A DNA stretch of 5,002 nt, taken from the NCBI GenBank assembly GCA_023263825.1, contig JALQUJ010000055.1, forward strand, positions 1 through 5,002, written 5' to 3'. This document shows positions 1-5,002 of the stretch, piece after piece (the stretch's first letter is position 1; every line of letters begins with the position of its first letter). The position numbers were made by a program, and so were the translations under genes. This stretch comes from Porticoccus sp. (GTDB lineage: Bacteria > Pseudomonadota > Gammaproteobacteria > Pseudomonadales > Porticoccaceae). The notes below the pieces were generated by a model. It had not been told where the DNA came from. It was given only the letters and a program-made list of their open reading frames with translations, and ran no database searches.

Positions 1-586
1 AGCTTTGGAGCATATTGCTCCTAAGGCGGAAGTTATTGTTACTGCTGATGCCGAAGAGGTTGAGGAAGCTGATCGAGTAGTTTTCCCTGGGGTGGGGGCT
101 ATTCGTGATTGTATAGCTGAAATCCGCCGTTTGGGTTTTGATAAGTTAGTCGCGAAAGCCATCGAAGAGAAGCCTGTGTTGGGTATTTGTGTTGGCATGC
201 AGGCGCTGCTTGAACACAGTGAAGAAAATAATGGTGTCGATTGCCTGGATATTTTACCGGGTAAGGTGCGGTTTTTTGGTCGTGATATTCATGATGCCAG
301 CGGTGAAAAACTGAAAGTACCTCATATGGGTTGGAATCGTGTTCATCAGACCATTGATCATCCCATGTGGCAGGGTATCGACCAGGATAGCCGCTTCTAC
401 TTTGTTCATAGCTACTTTGTAGACGAAAGTCATGAAGAGTTAGTCGCTGGTAGCTGTGACTATTCGGTTAAATTTGCTGCAGCACTGGTGAGAGATAACC
501 TGTTTGCTGTGCAGTTTCATCCAGAAAAAAGTCATACCGCTGGGTTGCAATTGCTGAGTAACTTTATTTCATGGCAAGGGCGTTAA
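1..586 (+). CDS. hisH: Imidazole glycerol phosphate synthase, glutaminase subunit HisH (5' end cut off)
   Basis: HisH is the cytoplasmic class I glutamine amidotransferase subunit of IGP synthase. It releases ammonia from glutamine and passes it to HisF, which makes imidazole glycerol phosphate and AICAR in histidine synthesis. The frame is open from base 2 with no stop. An in-frame TTG at position 5 is not the true start, because about 18 N-terminal residues expected in the family (the MGNLxSV region) are missing. Counting from that TTG as residue 1, I see the oxyanion-strand motif FPGVG (27-31), the nucleophile motif GICVGMQ with Cys62, PHMGWN, YFVHSY, and the QFHPEKS motif with His172 and Glu174 completing the triad. 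All catalytic residues are intact. The C-terminus (NFISWQGR) is of normal family type. hisA follows 51 bases downstream on the same strand, which fits an operon. HisF, its obligate partner, is not in the window. Confidence 0.96.
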   Translation, partial: ALEHIAPKAEVIVTADAEEVEEADRVVFPGVGAIRDCIAEIRRLGFDKLVAKAIEEKPVLGICVGMQALLEHSEENNGVDCLDILPGKVRFFGRDIHDASGEKLKVPHMGWNRVHQTIDHPMWQGIDQDSRFYFVHSYFVDESHEELVAGSCDYSVKFAAALVRDNLFAVQFHPEKSHTAGLQLLSNFISWQGR

Positions 587-637
587 TAATCCAAGATTTA
601 CACCTTTATTTAGAAATTTTAGAACAGGAATTAATTC

Positions 638-1366
638 GTGTTAATTATCCCCGCTATTGATTTGAAAGACGGTGAATGTGTTCGTCTACGTCAGGGTCAT
701 ATGGACGACTCCACAGTGTTTTCCGGTAAGCCTGTTGATATAGCTGCTCGTTGGGTCGATGCAGGTGCACGCCGTTTGCACCTAGTGGATTTAAATGGTG
801 CCTTTGCTGGTGAACCGGTCAACGGTGAAGTCGTCACCGAGATTGCCAAAGCTTACCCGGATTTACCCATACAGATCGGTGGCGGTATCCGTAGTGGAGA
901 GACTATCGAAGCTTATCTCAAAGCCGGTGTGGAATACGTCATTATTGGCACTAAAGCAGTGAAAGAACCTGATTTTGTCACCGAAATGTGTAAGCAATTT
1001 CCAGGTCATATTATTGTTGGTATTGATGCTAAAAAAGGCTTGGTCGCTACGGATGGATGGGCTGAAGTGACAGAAGTGAAAGCAGCTGATTTGGCCAAAC
1101 GCTTTGAGTCCGATGGCGTTAGTGCGATTGTTTATACAGATATTGATCGGGATGGCATGATGCAAGGGGTTAACGTGGAGGCAACTGTCGCAATGGCACA
1201 AGCTTCTTCTATTCCTGTGATTGCATCAGGCGGCATTACCAATATGGATGATATCGTAGCATTAAATAAAGTTGCGGATCAGGGCATATTGGGTGCGATT
1301 ACTGGTAGAGCTATCTATGAGGGCACTCTTGATGTGGCAGAGGCTCAGCTGGTTTGTGACAACTAA
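638..1366 (+). CDS. hisA: Phosphoribosylformimino-AICAR ribotide isomerase HisA
   Basis: HisA catalyses the Amadori isomerisation of ProFAR to PRFAR, the fourth step of histidine synthesis, in the cytoplasm. The protein has 242 residues, the usual size for a single (beta/alpha)8 barrel. Visible signatures are the first strand IIPAIDLKDGECVRL with catalytic Asp8, the GGGIRS phosphate-binding loop (81-86), VGIDAKKG with catalytic Asp130, YTDIDRDGM (166-174), ASGGI (196-200) and the final phosphate loop GRAIYEG (223-229). The HisA-type DLNGAF (51-56) and YTDIDRDGM motifs argue against the paralogue HisF. The start is GTG at 638. It is supported by AGGAA at 626-630 with a 7-base spacing and by the N-terminus matching the family. 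It probably shares a transcript with hisH. No hisF follows, which is unusual for the common hisB-H-A-F order. Confidence 0.97.
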   Translation: MLIIPAIDLKDGECVRLRQGHMDDSTVFSGKPVDIAARWVDAGARRLHLVDLNGAFAGEPVNGEVVTEIAKAYPDLPIQIGGGIRSGETIEAYLKAGVEYVIIGTKAVKEPDFVTEMCKQFPGHIIVGIDAKKGLVATDGWAEVTEVKAADLAKRFESDGVSAIVYTDIDRDGMMQGVNVEATVAMAQASSIPVIASGGITNMDDIVALNKVADQGILGAITGRAIYEGTLDVAEAQLVCDN

Positions 1367-1383
1367 GCTTTTTTAGCTGTTGT
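1359..1383 (+). terminator. Hairpin at the 3' end of hisA, possible weak terminator
   Basis: ACAAC (1359-1363) pairs with GTTGT (1379-1383), and AGCT (1366-1369) pairs with AGCT (1375-1378). The stem has 9 pairs, a 2-base TA bulge and a TTTTT loop, and it spans the hisA stop codon. No clear T tract follows, only TTTGCC. A second weak option lies just downstream: TGCCAT (1385-1390) with ATGGCA (1410-1415), or AAGGT (1391-1395) with ACCTT (1415-1419) over an inner CCAT/ATGG. None is a textbook Rho-independent terminator, so the end of the his transcript is uncertain. Confidence 0.25.
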
Positions 1384-1398
1384 TTGCCATAAGGTTGC

Positions 1399-1426
1399 TT
1401 ACCATTTTGATGGCACCTTTCATAAT
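1399..1426 (+). promoter_or_regulatory. Candidate sigma-70 promoter for the THX gene
   Basis: A -10-like CATAAT (1421-1426, 5 of 6 to consensus) lies 16 bases after a -35-like TTACCA (1399-1404, 4 of 6). The predicted start near 1433 would give a leader of about 73 bases containing the whole inverted repeat at 1439-1491. A weaker alternative is TTGATA (1442-1447) with GACTAT (1466-1471), 18 bases apart. The region is AT-rich, so chance matches are likely. Confidence 0.3.
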
Positions 1427-1438
1427 ACTGTTCTATTT

Positions 1439-1491
1439 TTATTGATACACATTTTATTAATACATGACTATCTAGTCTGTGTTATCAATAA
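1439..1491. repeat. Long nested inverted repeat immediately upstream of the THX ribosome binding site
   Basis: The left arm TTATTGATACACA (1439-1451) is complementary to the right arm TGTGTTATCAATAA (1478-1491): 13 pairs with one extra T in the right arm, around a 26-base loop. Inside the loop, next to the right arm, sits a second dyad GACTA-TC-TAGTC (1466-1477). The structure ends one base before the Shine-Dalgarno TAAGGA (1493-1498). It could be a leader RNA structure acting on translation of the ribosomal protein gene, or a DNA operator. No T tract follows, so it is not a terminator. Confidence 0.55.
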
Positions 1492-1505
1492 TTAAGGATG
1501 GCAGT

Positions 1506-1613
1506 ATGGGAAAAGGTGATAAAAAAACCCGCCGTGGAAAAATCTGGCGCAACAGTTATGGAAAATCCCGCCTTAAAGTAAACCGTAAGCGTTCAAAGCT
1601 CGTTAAAAAATAA
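1506..1613 (+). CDS. thx: Small ribosomal subunit protein THX (35 aa)
   Basis: This short ORF of 35 codons starts with ATG at 1506, preceded by TAAGGA (1493-1498) at a 7-base spacing. The product begins MGKGDKKTRRGKIWRNSYGK and ends with a run of Lys and Arg. The MGKGDK(K/R)(T/S)RRGKI...SYGKxR pattern is the hallmark of the THX family, a tiny, very basic peptide found in the 30S head of Thermus and annotated in many proteobacteria. Lys and Arg make up over 40% of residues (9 of the first 20 alone), which fits rRNA binding. The length is within the family's usual range of about 25-45 residues. It stands alone between hisA (139 bases upstream) and argF, which converges on it with only 7 bases between stops. 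It probably has its own promoter, and an inverted repeat in its leader may regulate it. Confidence 0.9.
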   Translation: MGKGDKKTRRGKIWRNSYGKSRLKVNRKRSKLVKK

Positions 1614-1620
1614 AAAGTTA

Positions 1621-2547
1621 TCACTGAGCTTTATGGTGCGCCATTTCATTCAGTAAAAACTCTACCAGTGCTTTCTGAGCATGGAGGCGGTTTTCAGCTT
1701 CATTCCAAACCACGGACCATTTGGATTCCATGATAGTCTCACTGATTTCAAGTCCGCGGTAGGCCGGTAGGCAGTGCATAAACAGGGCATTTTCTGCTGC
1801 GAGGGACATAATGTCTTCATTGACTTGGAAACCGGCAAAAGCTTTTTCTCTGAGTTGTTTTTCCTCTTCCTGACCCATCGAGGCCCAGGTGTCAGTAACG
1901 ACTAAATTGGCTCCTGAAACTGCAGCTACTGGGTCTCGTTCTATGGAGACGCGATCACTAAATTTCTCCAATAGATTGGAGCAAGGTTCAAAGCCCTCTG
2001 GGCAGGTAATAATCAGTTCAAAGTCCAGCATATCTGCGGCATTCATATAGGACTGACACATATTATTACCATCCCCAAACCACACCACTCGTTTGCCCTG
2101 AATACTGCCTCGGTGTTCGATATAGGTTTGCATATCGGCCAGTAACTGACAGGGGTGGTAGTCATCTGATAGTGCATTGATAACGGGCACAGATGAATAC
2201 TCGGCAAATTTTTCAATTTTGTTGTGGCCAAAGGTGCGGATCATGATGATATCCACCATTCTTGAGATCACTCGTGCTGAGTCCTCAACTGATTCACCAC
2301 GGCCAAGTTGCGTGTCATTGGGTGAAAGAAACAGGGCGCTGCCACCTAGTTGAGCCATTCCTGCCTCAAAAGAAACCCGGGTGCGGGTAGATGATTTTTC
2401 AAAAATCATGGCCAGAACCTTGCCAGAAAAGGGCTGCTTAGCCGTACCATTTTTATGGGCTTTTTTCAGCTCAATAGCTCTTTGTAGTAGCTGCTGAAGC
2501 TCTTGTTTTGATAGGTCTTGCAGCGTGAGGAAATGTCTAAGTGCCAT
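1621..2547 (-). CDS. argF: Ornithine carbamoyltransferase, anabolic type
   Basis: ArgF transfers the carbamoyl group of carbamoyl phosphate to ornithine, giving citrulline in arginine synthesis. It is a cytoplasmic enzyme, usually trimeric. The 308 residues match the short anabolic ArgF form rather than the E. coli form of about 334. The carbamoyl-phosphate motif STRTR is at 53-57 within FEKSSTRTRVSFE, followed by DDYHPCQLLAD (128-138, HPCQ at 131-134), WFGDGNNM (156-163), TDTWASMGQE (218-227, the ornithine-binding SMG loop) and HCLPAYRG (258-265) with the reactive Cys259. All key residues are present. Tyr263 sits where many relatives have His, a position that varies in the family. The ATG at 2547 is preceded by AGGA with a 7-base spacing. 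argD lies 46 bases upstream on the same strand, so the two are probably co-transcribed. The argF stop is 7 bases from the stop of the convergent THX gene, and I see no strong terminator after it. Confidence 0.97.
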   Translation of the reverse strand: MALRHFLTLQDLSKQELQQLLQRAIELKKAHKNGTAKQPFSGKVLAMIFEKSSTRTRVSFEAGMAQLGGSALFLSPNDTQLGRGESVEDSARVISRMVDIIMIRTFGHNKIEKFAEYSSVPVINALSDDYHPCQLLADMQTYIEHRGSIQGKRVVWFGDGNNMCQSYMNAADMLDFELIITCPEGFEPCSNLLEKFSDRVSIERDPVAAVSGANLVVTDTWASMGQEEEKQLREKAFAGFQVNEDIMSLAAENALFMHCLPAYRGLEISETIMESKWSVVWNEAENRLHAQKALVEFLLNEMAHHKAQ

Positions 2548-2593
2548 GTTTAAGTCCTGGTCTTTTCTTCTCTCTATATCTTGTCTTCTGGGT

Positions 2594-3766
2594 TTATAGC
2601 CCTTGCTTGATTACTTCGCTGAGGAGATTGACCAATTGATCAGCTTCATCAGTAGTTAGGTTAAGCGTTGGAAGTAACCGAATAACCGATTCAGCTGTAA
2701 CATTAATTAACAGGCCCTTTTTAGCGGCTTTATCAACCAAGCCTGCACAGGGTGTATTGAGTTCAACGGCAAGCATAAGCCCTTGGCCTCTGATATCTAC
2801 TACGCTTTCACAACCTTCCAGTTGCTTGCCCAGTTGTTGCTGAAGGTAATTCCCCATCGATTCTGCCTTCTCGCAGAGGTTTTCATTAATAATGGTTTCT
2901 ACTGTAGCAAGGCCAGCAGCGCAGGCGAGGGGGTTGCCGCCAAAGGTAGATCCGTGGCTTCCAGGTTGCATTAATTCTGCTGCTTTTTCACCTGCTAAAC
3001 AGGCACCGATTGGGACACCATTACCTAGGCCCTTTGCTGTAGTAACAACATCGGGTAAAAAGTCGTAATGCTGATAGTTAAAATAGCGGCCAGTTCTACC
3101 ATTACTGGTTTGAATTTCATCTAGCATAAACAACCAGTCTTGTTCATCACATATCTGCCGAAGGCCGGGTAAGTAACCCTCATCAGGTACCCTAATTCCT
3201 CCTTCACCCTGTATGGGTTCCACTAAAACGGCTATTACATTTTTATTATTTGTCGCGATAGTTTTGATTGCTTCCAGGTCATTAAATGGCGCTCTAACAA
3301 AGCCTCTAACCAGGGGTTCAAAACCCGCATGTACTTTACGATTTCCAGTGGCCGTTAATGTGGCTAGTGTCCTGCCATGAAAGGAATTTTGCATAACGAT
3401 AATGGCGGGTTCATCAATGTCTTTGCTATGGCCAAAGAGCCGTGCCAGTTTTATTGCTGCTTCATTAGCTTCAGCACCGGAGTTACTAAAGAACAATTTA
3501 CTTAACCCTGAGATATCTATCAGCCGCTCGGCCAAAGTCTCTTGCGCCTTGATATTAAACAAATTGGAACAGTGGGAGAGGGTTGCTGCTTGATCAGCTA
3601 TAGCTTTGGTAACAGTGGGGTGGGCATGGCCTAATCCACAGACAGCAATGCCTGATATAGCATCTAGATAGCGGTTACCCTGATCATCCCATACCCAGGA
3701 ACCGTCTCCTTTAGTGAGGGTGAGTTTGCGAGTACCGTAGTTGTTCATTAATGCACTGCTGGTCAT
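2594..3766 (-). CDS. argD: Acetylornithine aminotransferase (PLP-dependent, class III)
   Basis: ArgD exchanges an amino group between glutamate and N-acetylglutamate semialdehyde to form N-acetylornithine. Many members also act as succinyldiaminopimelate aminotransferase in lysine synthesis. The 390 residues are typical. In order I see SGIAVCGLGHAHP (38-50), SNSGAEANEAAIK (94-106, cofactor phosphate loop), NSFHGRT (127-133), EPIQGEGG (183-190), DEIQTSNGRTG (216-226, Asp216 contacting the PLP ring), the Schiff-base lysine Lys245 in TTAKGLGNG, and HGSTFGGNPLAC (271-282). The chosen ATG at 3766 has AAGAGA upstream at a 7-base spacing. The next ATG (residue 7) has no ribosome site. argF follows 46 bases downstream, which supports a biosynthetic ArgD over a catabolic succinylornithine aminotransferase (AstC) or a GABA/ornithine aminotransferase. 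A terminator stands 45 bases upstream of the start. A lone TGAAT half-site (3788-3792) is not enough to claim ArgR control. Confidence 0.94.
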   Translation of the reverse strand: MTSSALMNNYGTRKLTLTKGDGSWVWDDQGNRYLDAISGIAVCGLGHAHPTVTKAIADQAATLSHCSNLFNIKAQETLAERLIDISGLSKLFFSNSGAEANEAAIKLARLFGHSKDIDEPAIIVMQNSFHGRTLATLTATGNRKVHAGFEPLVRGFVRAPFNDLEAIKTIATNNKNVIAVLVEPIQGEGGIRVPDEGYLPGLRQICDEQDWLFMLDEIQTSNGRTGRYFNYQHYDFLPDVVTTAKGLGNGVPIGACLAGEKAAELMQPGSHGSTFGGNPLACAAGLATVETIINENLCEKAESMGNYLQQQLGKQLEGCESVVDIRGQGLMLAVELNTPCAGLVDKAAKKGLLINVTAESVIRLLPTLNLTTDEADQLVNLLSEVIKQGL

Positions 3767-3811
3767 GCGAGTTTCTCTTACTTAATTTGAATCTTAAAAG
3801 TTACAAAAACG

Positions 3812-3834
3812 AAAAAAGGCAGCTAACTGCTGCC
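3812..3834 (-). terminator. Rho-independent terminator after the PepSY-type membrane protein gene
   Basis: Read on the minus strand, GGCAGC (3834-3829) pairs with GCTGCC (3823-3818) around a 5-base loop, and TTTTTT (3817-3812) follows directly, with a second T run after CG. C and G bases before the stem strengthen it. It lies about 100 bases past the stop of the membrane protein gene and 45 bases before the argD start. It therefore most simply ends the upstream transcript, though its position in the argD leader leaves a regulatory role open. Confidence 0.85.
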
Positions 3835-3845
3835 CCGAAAAGTGA

Positions 3846-3874
3846 ATACTATAAGGATTTCTGGAAGTTAGCAA
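3846..3874 (-). promoter_or_regulatory. Candidate promoter upstream of the terminator in front of argD
   Basis: On the minus strand, TTGCTA (3874-3869, 4 of 6 to the -35 consensus) is followed after 17 bases by TAGTAT (3851-3846, 4 of 6 to the -10). Its start site would fall near 3839, right at the terminator hairpin. A promoter downstream of the terminator is also possible: TAAGAT (3796-3791) is a fair -10, but no good -35 stands before it. The real argD promoter is therefore unresolved. Confidence 0.22.
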
Positions 3875-3933
3875 TGAGTCTATTTTGCTTTAACGCCTCT
3901 AATTTAAAGCCTTTACCAATTAAAGAGCCTGGT

Positions 3934-4722
3934 TTAACCTCCCAGTTTTCTTAATCGGTTGTGGCTATACCAAGCCCAAAGGCCTGTAAGGGCAAGAATA
4001 CATATTAGTAGACCAATTAAATCTACAAATAAAACACCTGCAGTACCGAAAAAACGGCCACTGTGTAAATCAAGAATCAGTGTTTCCATAGAAATACCGG
4101 GCAGATCTGCTCGTTGACTAAGGTTATCAACAAGTTCTTGGGGTAGGGGGGTTGCTGTACTCCATTCTTTAATGGAGGTTTTACTCGGTTTTATTGCCAG
4201 AGTATCAAGGTTTAACAGCATGACTTTTGTATCAGTAAGAACGAAAACGTCTTCCCCAATTGCCTGGAGTCTTGATGTATTTTGAGGCAACCCACTTAAT
4301 ACATTCAGCTTTTCAATCAGTTCACCTTGGGGTGTAAGAAATACAAGTTCATCTTTACACAGAGCGAGCAACATAGCTGATGTAGCCGATGCACCCATTA
4401 ATGGGCCTGCACAATTGGCAACGGGTTCTGTGTTTAGGAATAAGTCATGACCACCAAGGTGACTAACCCATTGTTGATTTGATAGGGTTTTATCTACAGG
4501 GTGTTTTTTTACCTTATAGCCAGTAAAACTTGTTGTTTCAAACCCATACCAATTCATTAGCCATGATGATTTTAAGGTGGTTTTACTGAGCTCTATGCTT
4601 GGTGAGTGGTTTAAAAGTATGCCTGTGACGGCAAGAAAAACGACCATCAACATGACGGACAACCCAATGCGACGGTGCCAGCGGAGGTTAAGGATAATGG
4701 TTTTTCTAAGTCTTAAGGGCAA
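3934..4722 (-). CDS. PepSY-associated membrane protein with two transmembrane helices
   Basis: This inner-membrane protein of 262 residues has a basic N-terminus with WHRRIGL (15-21), a first helix at about 20-37, a soluble domain at about 40-225 that would face the periplasm, and a second helix at about 228-252 ending in WAWYSHNRLRK. The WHRRIGL lead and the pattern LHSGRFFG followed by DLIGLLICILALTGLWAWY are typical of PepSY-associated TM proteins, some of which sit near iron-uptake or reductase genes. The exact role here is unknown. I see no enzyme motif; Cys104 and Cys122 lie in the periplasmic domain. The start is TTG at 4722, with AAGAGA 7 bases upstream. A stop at 4744-4746 rules out a much longer form, and the next in-frame ATG would remove part of the first helix. 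It ends at a clear terminator (3812-3834). It may be co-transcribed with the partial gene 63 bases upstream. Confidence 0.75.
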   Translation of the reverse strand: MPLRLRKTIILNLRWHRRIGLSVMLMVVFLAVTGILLNHSPSIELSKTTLKSSWLMNWYGFETTSFTGYKVKKHPVDKTLSNQQWVSHLGGHDLFLNTEPVANCAGPLMGASATSAMLLALCKDELVFLTPQGELIEKLNVLSGLPQNTSRLQAIGEDVFVLTDTKVMLLNLDTLAIKPSKTSIKEWSTATPLPQELVDNLSQRADLPGISMETLILDLHSGRFFGTAGVLFVDLIGLLICILALTGLWAWYSHNRLRKLGG

Positions 4723-4739
4723 GGTGCGGTCTCTTTTTC

Positions 4740-4755
4740 GAACCTAGCAAGGTTC
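4740..4755. repeat. Short hairpin or operator-like palindrome before the PepSY-type gene
   Basis: GAACCT (4740-4745) and AGGTTC (4750-4755) form a perfect 6-base inverted repeat around the tetraloop AGCA. It lies 17 bases upstream of the TTG start and just before the weak ribosome site. No T tract follows on either strand, so it is not a terminator. It may be a protein-binding site, an mRNA hairpin near the ribosome site, or chance. Confidence 0.4.
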
Positions 4756-4785
4756 TGAGAGCTAAGATAGTAGCCACTTATTTCA

Positions 4786-5002
4786 CTACTCCCCCAGTGG
4801 ACCATAAATGTTGAATTCTCCGTAATCAATCTCTTCGTTGCAGACTGGATAATAACAGTCCCCATAGAGCACCTTTAGCCCATGCTCGGTTTCCCTGGGG
4901 CTTAGGACAATTTCCTGATGGTTGGGCAACCACTCGAGGTTTTGGCGAAATCTCTCAGCGGTCCCGTCTCGAACAATTAGGTAAAAGTCCTGGTCAGAGT
5001 AC
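4786..5002 (-). CDS. C-terminal 71 residues of an unrecognised protein (start lies beyond the window)
   Basis: A minus-strand frame is open from the right edge (first full codon at 5001) to TAG at 4786-4788. The visible peptide starts YSDQDFYLIVRDGTAERFRQ and ends EEIDYGEFNIYGPLGE. It is acidic and aromatic-rich, with two cysteines five residues apart (49 and 54) and a GLKVLYGDCYYPV stretch that looks like beta structure. Even residue use and no internal stop over 71 codons make it look like real coding sequence, and the other minus-strand frame tested stops almost at once. I do not recognise the family. It is soluble in the part seen, with no membrane segment. The 63-base gap to the PepSY-type gene on the same strand, without a terminator, suggests a shared transcript. 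Confidence 0.65.
   Translation of the reverse strand, partial: YSDQDFYLIVRDGTAERFRQNLEWLPNHQEIVLSPRETEHGLKVLYGDCYYPVCNEEIDYGEFNIYGPLGE

Noticed and set aside
863..1201. 112-codon open frame on the minus strand inside hisA
   Set aside because: It is fully antisense to hisA, whose motifs are all intact. The translation is rich in His, Cys and Ile with no family pattern, so it is a shadow frame.
1630..1650. ATGG-TGCG-CCAT hairpin as a terminator for the THX gene
   Set aside because: The stem is only 4 base pairs, inside the argF coding region, and is followed by TTTC rather than a T tract.
2548..2593. Separate promoter for argF in the argD-argF gap
   Set aside because: The gap is purine-rich and holds a TATAGA-like hexamer but no matching -35. 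A shared transcript explains the layout better.
3781..3806. Possible ArgR box before argD
   Set aside because: Only one half-site, TGAAT (3788-3792), fits. The second half of the E. coli-type box is absent at the right spacing.
3751..3954. 67-codon plus-strand open frame across the argD leader
   Set aside because: It overlaps the argD start, the terminator and the end of the PepSY-type gene on the other strand. It has no recognisable product and no convincing ribosome site.
3852..3955. Minus-strand frame continuing past the PepSY-type stop, reading like ENWEVKPGSLIGKGFK...
   Set aside because: It looks protein-like and could suggest a frameshifted tail. However, the in-frame protein already ends normally just after its second helix, and this frame has no start codon. 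Comparison with orthologue C-termini would settle it.

Overview
The window is chromosomal core metabolism from a bacterium that is most likely a gammaproteobacterium. By eye, HisH most resembles the Pseudomonas-type protein (FPGVGAIRDC, GICVGMQALLE, HPEKSH). ArgF has the short form of about 305 residues, and a THX-type ribosomal mini-protein is present. Base composition is moderate and even. This points to a Pseudomonas/Cellvibrio-like, possibly marine lineage, but that placement is inference from recalled family features, not from a search.

Plus strand, 1-1613: the 3' part of hisH and a complete hisA form the end of a histidine operon. HisH and its absent partner HisF make imidazole glycerol phosphate, and HisA makes the substrate HisF acts on. 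hisF does not follow hisA. A 139-base gap comes instead, with several inverted repeats and a candidate promoter, and then a 35-codon gene for ribosomal protein THX.

Minus strand, 1621-3766: argD (upstream) and argF (downstream) lie 46 bases apart and look like one arginine-biosynthesis transcript. ArgD makes N-acetylornithine. ArgF carbamoylates ornithine to citrulline. argF and the THX gene converge tail to tail with only 7 bases between their stop codons.

Minus strand, 3767-5002: a textbook Rho-independent terminator (3812-3834) separates argD from the gene upstream, a small two-helix membrane protein of the PepSY-associated type (3934-4722, TTG start). Upstream of that, the last 71 codons of an unrecognised gene run off the right edge.

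No mobile element, CRISPR array, tRNA, rRNA or defence gene is visible, and I see no sign of a new multi-gene system. The points most worth a second look are the large nested dyad in the THX leader, the missing hisF, and the compact leader of argD.
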